Source: Flavobacteriaceae bacterium UBA6268
GTDB lineage: Bacteria; Bacteroidota; Bacteroidia; Flavobacteriales; Flavobacteriaceae
Direction of reading: 5' to 3'
DNA length: 44,415 bases
Assembly (NCBI GenBank): GCA_002440705.1
Contig: DJVA01000041.1
Location: 1-44,415 of the forward strand
Part shown: one piece after another, positions 15,601-22,649 of the stretch
Layout: every line of letters begins with the position of its first letter
Numbering within the stretch: the first letter of the stretch is position 1
Program-made: the position numbers and the translations under genes
The notes under the pieces: generated by a model
The model's input: the letters and a program-made list of their open reading frames with translations, nothing else
Told to the model about the DNA's origin: nothing
Databases searched by the model: none

Positions 15601-16092
15601 CAATTTTTGAACGATTGGATTGCAAATTTGAAGGGGGGCATCGGCAATAACGAGAGTTTTTCAGAAAATTTTGAAAACCGCAATTTCAAGCTCGACAACT
15701 ATACCATCAACCCAAAGCTCTCCTACCTGTTGAATCGCCAAACCCGATTTGATGTGTTTTATCAATTCATGAATGAAGAAAACGCCTTAGGCGATAGGGA
15801 GCAATTGGTTCAGCAAAAAGTAGGGACCTCTTTTGCCTACAATAATGTGGAAAAGCTTTCCATTTCGGGTGAGTTCAATTACATCGACAACCAATTTGAA
15901 GGAAGTGCCTTTTCTCCAGTGGCCTATACCATGTTGGAAGGATTGCAGCCCGGGACCAATTTCACATGGAGTTTGTTATTTCAAAAACGCATTACCAAAT
16001 ACCTGGATGCCAACCTTAGTTATTTAGGCAGAAAAAGCGAAAGCAGCAAAACCATCCATACCGGCACCATCCAGTTGAAAGCTTTCTTCTAA
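12673..16092 (+). CDS. Large Bacteroidetes outer-membrane protein (probable beta-barrel), hypothetical
   Basis: 1139 residues from the ATG at 12673, chosen because MNRYCLLFFLLCSLYGWSQ is a good signal peptide; the frame is open back to 12577. A conserved N-terminal part follows (about 30-350) with GSITRGITVGNNQNAVVNS, LDLQITGRLSDKVSIRASL, DEFDQIFIEL and IRAGDVDLQ. This resembles motifs in Bacteroidetes surface proteins of the SprA neighbourhood, by recall. The rest has many short Tyr/Phe-ending beta strands ending in TIQLKAFF, consistent with a barrel with C-terminal Phe. A PVA-like insert (about 400-440) is Ala/Gln rich. Probably an outer-membrane porin-like or assembly protein. Function unknown; it is common next to xth in this group as far as I recall. 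Confidence 0.75.
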   Translation: MNRYCLLFFLLCSLYGWSQDSLSNRRVKRLLVQDTVVVDSLSINPSFFELVDTKGNSLPKDWYEIDYANGTLHFSEAALQQLDSVQVAYLRYPLFLTRKYSQLDPGIIVENTNSALEKLYALDRSNTNTVRSPFEGLNTQGSITRGITVGNNQNAVVNSELDLQITGRLSDKVSIRASLQDANIPTQEGGYSQSLDEFDQIFIELYSDQWNIRAGDVDLQNSQSYFGRFTKKIQGISLAGRIRHKDGSQTSAFMAGGLVRGVFQRSQFTADEGNQGPYKLSGPNGELYILIVSGSERVYVNGLLLTRGENADYVIDYNAGELKFNPTFPITANMRITVEYQFTERSYTRFIGYGGGGYESETLSLGAFVYSESDAKNQPLQQNLSEEQVAILAAAGDNQEAMTAPSAVLDTYSENKILYKKEVVNGEEVFVFSNNPEDELYNVRFTLVGANQGDYVISTEGTISRIFEYTAPINGVSQGNYAPVIRLNAPEKLQLGGLQGSYRPSKKTTIDFEIAGSINDKNLFSDIDNKDNDGFAGRFAVKQQLLQTADTLKIVAFGSLDYLDEDFKTVERLYNIEFNRDWNLDAPVGNQSFLSGGTTISHPQYGITQYEYQRLEYSDHFLGYKHNLSAQLEFKKLHIQSFSSYLSSESDLTKTTFARSYNTATYSLKKGWVGGKWHGENNEVKSVSGDSLSPLSQRFQQYEVFTGIGDSTQVFAEVGYRYRVNDSVQHNKLFRVNHSNDYYLKSKLVQNENTQLALFANYRTLHFEDASIEDEENLNTRLLYNQSLWNGMVRLNTAFETNSGVLPQQEYTFVKVDQGQGVYVWIDYNNNEVQELNEFEVAQFQDQAEYIKVLLPNQVFVRIRNNKFSQILTLNPQEWINASGFRKLLSVFYNQTSFSIDRKIRRTAGFTTINPFEDGGEDALGLNLNFKNVLFFNRGKQHYTTSYTYVSSLGNTLLSLGLQENMLQNHQLNFTHQFLNDWIANLKGGIGNNESFSENFENRNFKLDNYTINPKLSYLLNRQTRFDVFYQFMNEENALGDREQLVQQKVGTSFAYNNVEKLSISGEFNYIDNQFEGSAFSPVAYTMLEGLQPGTNFTWSLLFQKRITKYLDANLSYLGRKSESSKTIHTGTIQLKAFF

Positions 16093-16093
16093 C

Positions 16094-16122
16094 AAAAAAG
16101 CGGGCCAAGGCCCGCTTTTTTA
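16094..16122. terminator. Bidirectional intrinsic terminator
   Basis: Perfect 7-base GC arms GCGGGCC/GGCCCGC (16100-16106, 16109-16115), flanked by an A run on the left and a T run on the right. It can stop transcription from both the plus-strand barrel gene and the minus-strand T9SS gene. Confidence 0.9.
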
Positions 16123-16140
16123 ATACTGATTCCAATCGTC

Positions 16141-18765
16141 TTAATTCACAATAATCTTTGCAGACTTAAACGTATTGGTTTCTTTGCTTCCCATTTTGAT
16201 GAGGTATACTCCCGAGGCAGCATACGACATATCCAAATGGTAGTTAAAACGATCGCCTTCTTTTTCGAGGTCGTTATAGGCAAGCAAACGACCCGTAATA
16301 TCGTAAATGGCAATATTGGCCACGCCATCAAAACTGGTTACCAAAGAAATATCGAATTGTTTGTTTGGAAGGGTGGTTACCACCAAATCAGCTTCTGAAA
16401 TAGCCAAATCATCGACTCCCAGAACACCATCGATAGTTACCGTGTAATCGTGAGTGGTTCCGTATTGCATGGAATTACAAGGATCGTTCAAATCACCTGA
16501 AAAATCGGTATCCCCACAACGAATTCGCAACCTTCTATCTCCTGAAGTAACACCAGCAGGAACGGTAAATGGAATGCTTACATCCGTGTTGTTAGGCATC
16601 ACTACTACGTCAGCAAAAAGTTGCTCGCTGGCTTCAAAAGTTCCATCATTGTCAAAATCGATCCACATAGAGGCCAACTCGGTAGGTGTGTCATAACCCG
16701 TTTGAACAGTAAGGGTATACGAAGTATCATCTTCCAAAGTAGTACTCATGGAGGTGAAATCTTCATATCCAGAACCACAAGGGATGGGGTCGTTGGTGAT
16801 GGTTTCCAAGACAAATTTGGTAATTCCATCCCCAAAGGTACAATCACTTGGAGGTTGGCAATATACCAATCCATTGGTTACGGTTTTGGTGGCATCGTCA
16901 TTGCTTGGATCCGTATCGCCGGAAAGGTTGGTTTGCGAAGTAATGACATAGTCGCCGGGAGCAGACAAATCTGCTTGGGTTGCAAACGTAAAGGATTCGG
17001 TAGTACCAGCTGAAATGGTTCCGCTGTAGGTTTCCACTACAGGAGTTCCACCATCAATGGCATACTGTACCTCTGGGTCAGTAATGTCGTTGATACCAAA
17101 GTTACGGATGCTAATGGTAATGTCTTCGGCATTGGTCAACACTCCATTGGTAGGTTCGTCAATACTGGTAACACCAATATCATCAACTGTGGTATTGGGT
17201 GCCAATTGGAACACCCCAACAACTCCTTTACGGCCACTGTTCATGTATTCGTCAATGAACCAGAAAGTAGCATCATCGTTGGGATCGATATCTATTTTAC
17301 TGTAATCTCCGTAACGAGTTCCTGGAATGTTTGCATTACCATTGGCAATAAGCTCTTCGGTAACAGTCATGGTTCCAAGTGGGTCTCCATCAAAGCGACC
17401 AGTATAGTAGGAGCTTACGCGAATCGTAGTTGGAGTAGTTGGTCCCGACATGGAGGTATAACCCATTCCAATGTTTCCATTGCCATCCATGATCAAGCTG
17501 GCGTGCCAAGCGTGTCTTCCATCAGGAGCGGTATAGGTTCCTTCTTGGTAAAGAGTCCAGGGTTGGTTATCGGCACTTTGACGGAATTCCATCCAACGAA
17601 CCCCTGCCAACTCCCCTGCAGTAGCATCGGTATCGACCACAAAGTTGAATACGGCCGAGTTGTGTCCGGCAAACTTGCGGAATTGTGCTTGGTTCATGAT
17701 GGTTTGTTGCAGCGCATCAATAGAAGAACCTCCACCTGGTTGGGTAAGGTTCACAAAACTTCCACCGTCAAAAACCCCAATAAACGGAGTGACTGGAATT
17801 TCAGTAGCAGCAGACATCACGGAGTTTCCTGGGACTGCCCAATCGACATCCAAAGTCCAGTATTTTACATGGTCTGTGGCTATCCCCGAAAAGGCATCAT
17901 CCTGTAGGAATACAAAAGTGGCACCACCCGCAGCAGGCATATTGCCATCGCTTACGTTTAAGACTTGAGGGCTATAAAACCCACCGGGACCAACGACCAA
18001 TCCTGGGAGTGGAAATGCTTGAACTCCAGCCGAATTTCCGAGAAGCATCTCATCACGTTCCATGGCCCATGCTTTGTTTGCACCACCGTTATTTGCCGTA
18101 AGGTAATAGCCATCACTCCATACGGAAAGTTTTTGGTAATCCTGAATGGCTCCAATGTTGTACACATTCCATCCATCATTGATGGGGTCGGGACCATCTG
18201 ATACCGCAATTTGTGCTCCCGAACCGAGGAAAGAAACCACCCAACGGTCGGCTGCATTGTCGTAGGACACAGTCAAGTCGCAGCAACCTCCTGTAGGGAA
18301 GATTGCTGGGTTGGGAGATGTTTGTCCTAACAACTGATTCCCACTTTTGTCATAAATAGTAAAGCCCGTATTGAAAACCACAAATAAGTGGTTAGGGCCA
18401 ACAGCAATATCAGGATCAGTGGGCATTGAACCAGATGAATAAGCATCAAAAACCAAGCTAGGCGGCATCACTCTAAAGCTTTGCTCCATTTCATTACGAT
18501 TGCGGACAAAATAATCGTCTTCCGTTTGCTTATCCTTGCCAATGATAACTTTCGAGCTGTTAACACGGCCGTCTTGCATTTCTTCATCGTTAACAGTAGC
18601 AGGTAAGAGTTCATTCCACCTTGAGGCCATGGAAGAAACGTGCACAGGAGTTACAGTTCCAACATAGTCTGCTTTAGTGGGTACATTAGGTACTACTTTT
18701 TGCCCATACATGGTAAGGGCAGCAGTCAAAAAAAGCACCGTTAAAAAATAGTTTTTAAGTTTCAT
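16141..18765 (-). CDS. T9SS-secreted multidomain surface protein (CARDB, GEVED, type A sorting domain)
   Basis: 874 residues with signal peptide MKLKNYFLTVLFLTAALTMYG. The N-terminal half (about 100-520) is a propeller-like region with PTDPDIAVGPNHLFVVFNTG and DLTVSYDNAADRWVVS. A CARDB-like Ig domain follows at about 530-635 (VTSIDEPTNGVLTNAEDITI). A GEVED domain follows at about 640-775 (SMWIDFDNDGTFEASEQLF, RLRIRCGDT, YGTTHDYTVTI). The type A T9SS sorting domain is at about 790-874 (VANIAIYDITGRLLAYNDLE, ASGVYLIKM). It should cross the outer membrane through the type IX system and be attached to or released from the surface. The catalytic role, if any, is not apparent. Promoter and palindrome at 18815-18846. 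Confidence 0.92.
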   Translation of the reverse strand: MKLKNYFLTVLFLTAALTMYGQKVVPNVPTKADYVGTVTPVHVSSMASRWNELLPATVNDEEMQDGRVNSSKVIIGKDKQTEDDYFVRNRNEMEQSFRVMPPSLVFDAYSSGSMPTDPDIAVGPNHLFVVFNTGFTIYDKSGNQLLGQTSPNPAIFPTGGCCDLTVSYDNAADRWVVSFLGSGAQIAVSDGPDPINDGWNVYNIGAIQDYQKLSVWSDGYYLTANNGGANKAWAMERDEMLLGNSAGVQAFPLPGLVVGPGGFYSPQVLNVSDGNMPAAGGATFVFLQDDAFSGIATDHVKYWTLDVDWAVPGNSVMSAATEIPVTPFIGVFDGGSFVNLTQPGGGSSIDALQQTIMNQAQFRKFAGHNSAVFNFVVDTDATAGELAGVRWMEFRQSADNQPWTLYQEGTYTAPDGRHAWHASLIMDGNGNIGMGYTSMSGPTTPTTIRVSSYYTGRFDGDPLGTMTVTEELIANGNANIPGTRYGDYSKIDIDPNDDATFWFIDEYMNSGRKGVVGVFQLAPNTTVDDIGVTSIDEPTNGVLTNAEDITISIRNFGINDITDPEVQYAIDGGTPVVETYSGTISAGTTESFTFATQADLSAPGDYVITSQTNLSGDTDPSNDDATKTVTNGLVYCQPPSDCTFGDGITKFVLETITNDPIPCGSGYEDFTSMSTTLEDDTSYTLTVQTGYDTPTELASMWIDFDNDGTFEASEQLFADVVVMPNNTDVSIPFTVPAGVTSGDRRLRIRCGDTDFSGDLNDPCNSMQYGTTHDYTVTIDGVLGVDDLAISEADLVVTTLPNKQFDISLVTSFDGVANIAIYDITGRLLAYNDLEKEGDRFNYHLDMSYAASGVYLIKMGSKETNTFKSAKIIVN

Positions 18766-18814
18766 TAGAAATAATTTTAGTGAAATAGTTTTTGGGTTAA
18801 TTTTTTTTAGACTC

Positions 18815-18846
18815 TAAAAATACTACGATTGATTGAAAAATCAATC
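18815..18846 (-). promoter_or_regulatory. Promoter with embedded palindrome for the T9SS gene
   Basis: On the minus strand, TTG (18842-18844), 19-base spacer, then TATTTTTA (18815-18822). The palindrome GATTGATT-GAAA-AATCAATC at 18827-18846 covers the -33 element and spacer, a usual place for an operator. No regulator can be assigned. Confidence 0.45.
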
Positions 18847-18963
18847 AACTTTTGCAAAGAATCTTGAATATTATAAGTTTGATTTTAAAGATTTTGTAGT
18901 TTTTTTTCAATGATTCCTTCTTTGGAATTACAGCTGAAATCGCCATTAGAATTATGGGAGTTG

Positions 18964-18993
18964 TTGCGGAATGGCACATTTGTTGTATTTTAA
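18964..18993 (+). promoter_or_regulatory. Promoter for the small lipoprotein gene
   Basis: TTG at 18964-18966, a 19-base spacer, then TATTTTAA at 18986-18993, a partial match to TAnnTTTG; start codon at 19019. Confidence 0.4.
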
Positions 18994-19018
18994 CGCTTAG
19001 AAACCAAACTTTTAAAAT

Positions 19019-19372
19019 ATGAAAACACTAACACTTGCTACAATCCTACTTTTTGCTGTGGGTTGCTCCAGCACTAAAAATACCGCAGATACCATGGATG
19101 AATCCAAAAAAGCTGAAGCCATGAATCAAAAAATGATGGAAGCCGGTTTTTTGAAAGGCACTGTCGTTGCAGAAGAATCAGAGTCCAATTGCCCCTATAC
19201 CATTAAGGTAGAGGCCGAAACCACTTACTACTTGGACCCTGTTAATTTGGATGAAACATTCCAGAAGGACGGTGAAAAAATTTGGTTTACTTTCAGAGGG
19301 CTGCGCATGATGAATCGATGTGACAAAGCCAGTCCAATCAATATAGAAGCCATACAAAAAAGAGCGGAATAA
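19019..19372 (+). CDS. Small lipoprotein, hypothetical
   Basis: 117 residues. Lipobox FAVGC puts the modified Cys at residue 16, followed by SSTKNTADTMDESKKAE, a flexible acidic linker. The C-terminal 75 residues hold a compact domain: FLKGTVVAEESESNCPYTIK, TYYLDPVNLDETFQKDG, KIWFTFRGLRMMNRCDKASP. The two Cys in NCPYTI and NRCDKA could form a disulfide in the periplasm. I recall similar small lipoproteins in Flavobacteria without known function. Own promoter at 18964-18993, own terminator at 19361-19387; convergent with glyS. Confidence 0.75.
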   Translation: MKTLTLATILLFAVGCSSTKNTADTMDESKKAEAMNQKMMEAGFLKGTVVAEESESNCPYTIKVEAETTYYLDPVNLDETFQKDGEKIWFTFRGLRMMNRCDKASPINIEAIQKRAE

Positions 19373-19387
19373 GCCGCTCTTTTTTTA
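19361..19387. terminator. Intrinsic terminator
   Basis: AGAGCGG/CCGCTCT arms (19361-19367, 19374-19380) with a 6-base loop holding the lipoprotein stop codon, followed by seven T. An A-run on the left lets it also act on the minus-strand glyS transcript. Confidence 0.9.
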
Positions 19388-20920
19388 TGACAACCAATTT
19401 TTATAAGAAATACTGTCCTGCATTTTTTTTCCGAGGTCTTTCATGGAAATTCGTTCCTGCAGCATGGTATCCCGATTGCGTAGGGTAACCGTCCCGTCTT
19501 CCTTGGTTTGGTGATCCACGGTGATGCAATAGGGCGTTCCAGCAGCATCTTGCCTTCGGTAACGTCTGCCCACCGCATCTTTTTCGTCATAGACCACATT
19601 AAAGTCCCATTGGAGGTTGGTTACAATTTCCTGTGCAATTTCAGGAAGCCCATCCTTTTTCAGCAAAGGCAAGACTGCAGCTTTAACAGGAGCAAGGATA
19701 AAAGGCAACTTCAAAACGGTACGTTCGCTCCCATCCTCTAAGGTTTCTTCCTGAAGTGAATGACTCAATACGGCTAGGAACATACGATCTAGCCCAATAG
19801 AGGTTTCCACAACATAAGGCACATAGCTCTCGTTAAGCTCTGGATCGAAGTAATGCAGTTTTCGTCCCGAATACTGTTCGTGCTGACTTAGATCGAAATC
19901 GGTTCGCGAATGGATTCCTTCCAATTCCTTGAAACCGAATGGAAAGTTAAATTCGATGTCACAAGCTGCGTTGGCATAATGGGCTAACTTTTCATGATCG
20001 TGAAAACGGTAGTTCTCACTGCCCATGCCCATGGAGAGGTGCCATTTCAATCGGGTTTCTTTCCAGTATTCATACCATTTCATTTCTTCTCCGGGCCGAA
20101 CGAAAAATTGCATCTCCATCTGTTCAAATTCCCGCATTCGGAAAATAAATTGTCGTGCCACGATTTCATTTCGGAAGGCTTTTCCGGTCTGGGCAATTCC
20201 AAAGGGAATTTTCATTCTTCCTGTTTTCTGTACATTGAGAAAATTCACAAAAATTCCTTGGGCCGTTTCCGGGCGCAAATAAAGATCTGTTGCAGATTCG
20301 GCAGAAGCCCCCAACTTGGTTCCGAACATCAAATTGAATTGCCGTACATCCGTCCAGTTTTTGGAGCCAGTGTCGGGATCGGCAATGCCCAGTTCCTCTA
20401 TCAGTGCTTTGACGTCGGTCAAATTTTCGGTTTCCAGGGACTTGGCCATGCGATTCAGAATGGCTTGTTTTTCTTCCCGGTATCGCAACACCCGCTCATT
20501 GGTGGTAACAAATTGTTGTTCGTCAAAGGTATCGCCAAAGCGCTTTTTGGCTTTCTCGATTTCCTTTTGTGCTTTTTGTTCCAGCTTCTCCGCATGATCT
20601 TCAATCAATACGTCGGCGCGGTATCGTTTTTTGGAATCTTTGTTATCTATCAATGGGTCATTGAAAGCATCCACGTGTCCAGAAGCTTTCCAGGTGGTGG
20701 GGTGCATAAGGATGGCCGCATCAATCCCTACAATGTTTTGATGCAAATACACCATACTGCGCCACCAATATTCACGAATGTTCTTTTTGAGTTCTACTCC
20801 ATTTTGCGCATAATCATACACCGCGCTGAGTCCGTCATAAATTTCACTGGACGCAAAAATGTACCCATACTCTTTGGCATGGGACACCACTTTCTTGAAA
20901 ATATCTTCACTATTTGCCAT
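19385..20920 (-). CDS. glyS: Glycyl-tRNA synthetase, dimeric alpha2 type
   Basis: 511 residues, the length of the alpha2 (eukaryote/archaea-like) class II enzyme rather than the alpha2beta2 form. It charges tRNA-Gly with glycine using ATP. Visible: N-terminal FKKVVSHAKEYGYIFASSEI and GLSAVYDYAQNGVELK; class II motif 2 region with the conserved Arg in GKAFRNEI and FIFRMREFEQMEMQFF; glycine-site LRPETAQGIF; motif 3 in TSIGLDRMFLAVL; anticodon-binding domain at about 400-511 (LAPVKAAVLPLL, GRRYRRQDAAGTPYCITVD). A TATTTTTG box (20925-20932) lies five bases before the ATG, suggesting a very short or absent leader. Confidence 0.97.
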   Translation of the reverse strand: MANSEDIFKKVVSHAKEYGYIFASSEIYDGLSAVYDYAQNGVELKKNIREYWWRSMVYLHQNIVGIDAAILMHPTTWKASGHVDAFNDPLIDNKDSKKRYRADVLIEDHAEKLEQKAQKEIEKAKKRFGDTFDEQQFVTTNERVLRYREEKQAILNRMAKSLETENLTDVKALIEELGIADPDTGSKNWTDVRQFNLMFGTKLGASAESATDLYLRPETAQGIFVNFLNVQKTGRMKIPFGIAQTGKAFRNEIVARQFIFRMREFEQMEMQFFVRPGEEMKWYEYWKETRLKWHLSMGMGSENYRFHDHEKLAHYANAACDIEFNFPFGFKELEGIHSRTDFDLSQHEQYSGRKLHYFDPELNESYVPYVVETSIGLDRMFLAVLSHSLQEETLEDGSERTVLKLPFILAPVKAAVLPLLKKDGLPEIAQEIVTNLQWDFNVVYDEKDAVGRRYRRQDAAGTPYCITVDHQTKEDGTVTLRNRDTMLQERISMKDLGKKMQDSISYKNWLS

Positions 20921-20929
20921 GGCGCAAAA

Positions 20930-20965
20930 ATAAAAAAACCGCTACGATAACGCAGCGGTTTTCCT
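20930..20965 (-). terminator. Intrinsic terminator of the coiled-coil protein gene
   Basis: AAAACCGCT (20935-20943) and AGCGGTTTT (20954-20962) arms; on the minus strand the stem is followed by seven T, an A and five T. It separates the 20982 gene from glyS, and its T run overlaps the presumed glyS promoter. Confidence 0.85.
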
Positions 20966-20981
20966 TTTTTAAACTGAAAAA

Positions 20982-21863
20982 CTATTTCAAATCCATGGTG
21001 GTACTGGCTACTTGCGTTGGCCCGTCAAACACATTGATGGTATATCGCCCTTCAATGAGGTCTTCCTCGGCAGCATCTACCAGAACGCATACATCCAATT
21101 CTTCTTGCTCGTAGAACACTTTGGTAGTGGTGCTGTAATTTAAGGTTCCCGATTCAAATTCGATGGTAGACCTATCACCCAGTAGGTTATTTTTGGGGTT
21201 GATTACCTGCACGAACAACAAACGGTCTCCTTTTTGAGCGACAATGTTTGGGGTTAATGTAAAACAGGTTCGCACTTTATCGGCACGGCTGGCTCGACGG
21301 GTGTCTACAATTTTACCATTGTTCCTTACAATAACAGCTTCTCCACGCAAATCGATAGCCTTTACCACCGATCCTTTTTTGATGGTTTCTGCCATAGCCA
21401 AATTTTCTTGGCTTACCGAATCGACTACTTTAATGGTTTCCCCAATAATGGTCTTGGCGCTGTCCACCTGTACAGCCAACATTCTGTTGGATTGGATCAA
21501 ACTATCGGCACGGGCAAATAGCATTTTGCGCTCGTCTTTCAATCGGCCAATTTCCACTTTGTACCTTTTAATGAGGTCAACATTAGCTTCAGCAGTTTTA
21601 ACGGAGTCTAAAAGCACTTCTATCCGCTCTCTGGCCGCTAAAAGATCCTTGTCCTTAAGTTCATTGTCTTTGATTACCTCATCGTAATTAGCGATGAGTT
21701 CCTGAAGTTCATTTTCGATGTCGGCTTTTTGGTTTTCAAGGCCTGTTACTGTATTTTTGCTATCGTTATACAACGATACGGTATAGACTCCCAAGGCAAT
21801 TAACAAGGCCGTTAATACACCAATAAGCACTTTAAATTTTGAATTGCTACTTTCTTTGTTCAT
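20982..21863 (-). CDS. Single-TM coiled-coil protein, hypothetical
   Basis: 293 residues. N-terminal TM at about 10-31 (FKVLIGVLTALLIALGVYTV) with a short positively charged cytoplasmic tail, so probably type II topology. A coiled coil at about 38-170 has repeating Glu/Leu/Lys heptads (LENQKADIENELQELIANY, LIKRYKVEIGRLKDERKMLF). A C-terminal beta domain at about 175-293 (VVKAIDLRGEAVIVRNNGK, RTCFTLTPNIVAQKGDRLLF, RYTINVFDGPTQVASTTMDL) follows. Family known in Flavobacteriia only as hypothetical. A long periplasmic coiled coil suggests a scaffold or envelope-spanning role; this is inference. Divergent from comF with its own promoter at 21890-21918. Confidence 0.75.
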   Translation of the reverse strand: MNKESSNSKFKVLIGVLTALLIALGVYTVSLYNDSKNTVTGLENQKADIENELQELIANYDEVIKDNELKDKDLLAARERIEVLLDSVKTAEANVDLIKRYKVEIGRLKDERKMLFARADSLIQSNRMLAVQVDSAKTIIGETIKVVDSVSQENLAMAETIKKGSVVKAIDLRGEAVIVRNNGKIVDTRRASRADKVRTCFTLTPNIVAQKGDRLLFVQVINPKNNLLGDRSTIEFESGTLNYSTTTKVFYEQEELDVCVLVDAAEEDLIEGRYTINVFDGPTQVASTTMDLK

Positions 21864-21889
21864 GGTAATGTAGTGTTAGGTTTATGCAG

Positions 21890-21918
21890 CAAATGTAGAA
21901 AATGCACTCTTTACCAAA
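21890..21918 (-). promoter_or_regulatory. Promoter for the coiled-coil protein gene, in a divergent region with an inverted repeat
   Basis: Minus strand: TTTG (21915-21918), 17-base spacer, then TACATTTG (21890-21897), an exact TAnnTTTG. The inverted repeat TTTACCA (21910-21916) / TGGTAAA (21930-21936) overlaps the -33 region and lies 13 bases before comF, so it could serve both genes. Confidence 0.5.
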
Positions 21919-21948
21919 CGTTTACGAAATGGTAAAAATATTTAAAAT

Positions 21949-22620
21949 ATGTTAAATGTACTGGAGCTCTTATTCCCTAAATGTTGTTTGGGTTGTGGAA
22001 AAAAACTGTTGCAGCGGGAGTCGCTGCTTTGCACCCAATGCCGCCACGAAATGCCCTTGGCTTGTTTCCACAGGACGGGAGACCCTTCCTTAAAGAATAG
22101 GTTTTATGGCAGATTCCCCCTTGAAAATGCGACGGCTTTGACGTATTTCAGTAAAAAAGGAATTACGCAAGAATTGCTCCACAACCTTAAATACCGCGGG
22201 CACCAAGAACTTTCCCATTTCTTCGGAAAATGGCTTGGGGCAGAACTGGCCCAGTTGCCCGAATACCAAAATGTTGAAATGGTGATCCCGGTTCCATTGC
22301 ACAGAAAAAGGCTTCTGAAGCGGGGGTACAATCAGGTAAGTGGTTTTGGAAAAGAACTTGCCGTGAGTTTGGGAATCCCCTTTCGGGAAGACATCCTGGT
22401 AAAAGAATTAGCCGCTTCGACACAGGTTTTCAAAAAAAGAGTGAATCGTTTCAATGACCAAAACAATTTCTCGCTGAGATATCCAGATGCCATCTCGAAA
22501 AGACACTTGTTATTGGTAGACGACATCACTACCACCGGGGCAACCTTGGAACAATGTGCCTTAGCACTTCTAAAGGCTCCCGAGGTAAAACTTAGTATTG
22601 CCACAATAGCAGTTGCCTAA
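21949..22620 (+). CDS. comF: ComF family amidophosphoribosyltransferase-like protein
   Basis: 223 residues, usual ComF length. The N-terminal zinc finger has CCLGC (Cys12, 13, 16) and CTQC (Cys28, 31). The type I phosphoribosyltransferase domain follows: VIPVPLHRKRLLKRGYNQ, with the Arg-rich ComF signature and the PRPP loop LLLVDDITTTGAT at about 182-194. In naturally competent bacteria ComF helps DNA uptake at the inner membrane face, but in Bacteroidetes competence is rarely shown and the enzyme's substrate is unknown. It is followed after 29 bases by an Ig-domain lipoprotein gene on the same strand; co-transcription is likely, functional linkage is not evident. Confidence 0.9.
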   Translation: MLNVLELLFPKCCLGCGKKLLQRESLLCTQCRHEMPLACFHRTGDPSLKNRFYGRFPLENATALTYFSKKGITQELLHNLKYRGHQELSHFFGKWLGAELAQLPEYQNVEMVIPVPLHRKRLLKRGYNQVSGFGKELAVSLGIPFREDILVKELAASTQVFKKRVNRFNDQNNFSLRYPDAISKRHLLLVDDITTTGATLEQCALALLKAPEVKLSIATIAVA

Positions 22621-22649
22621 CAAAGATTCGTTATTTTTATGGCGTGAAA

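Noticed and set aside
17206..17907. Open frame of 233 codons opposite the T9SS protein
   Set aside because: Shadow of a repetitive Ser/Thr-rich gene; no promoter or domain.
19994..20950. Long open frame opposite glyS (318 codons, plus strand)
   Set aside because: Entirely antisense to the well-conserved glycyl-tRNA synthetase; its translated sequence shows no family features and is a codon-bias shadow.
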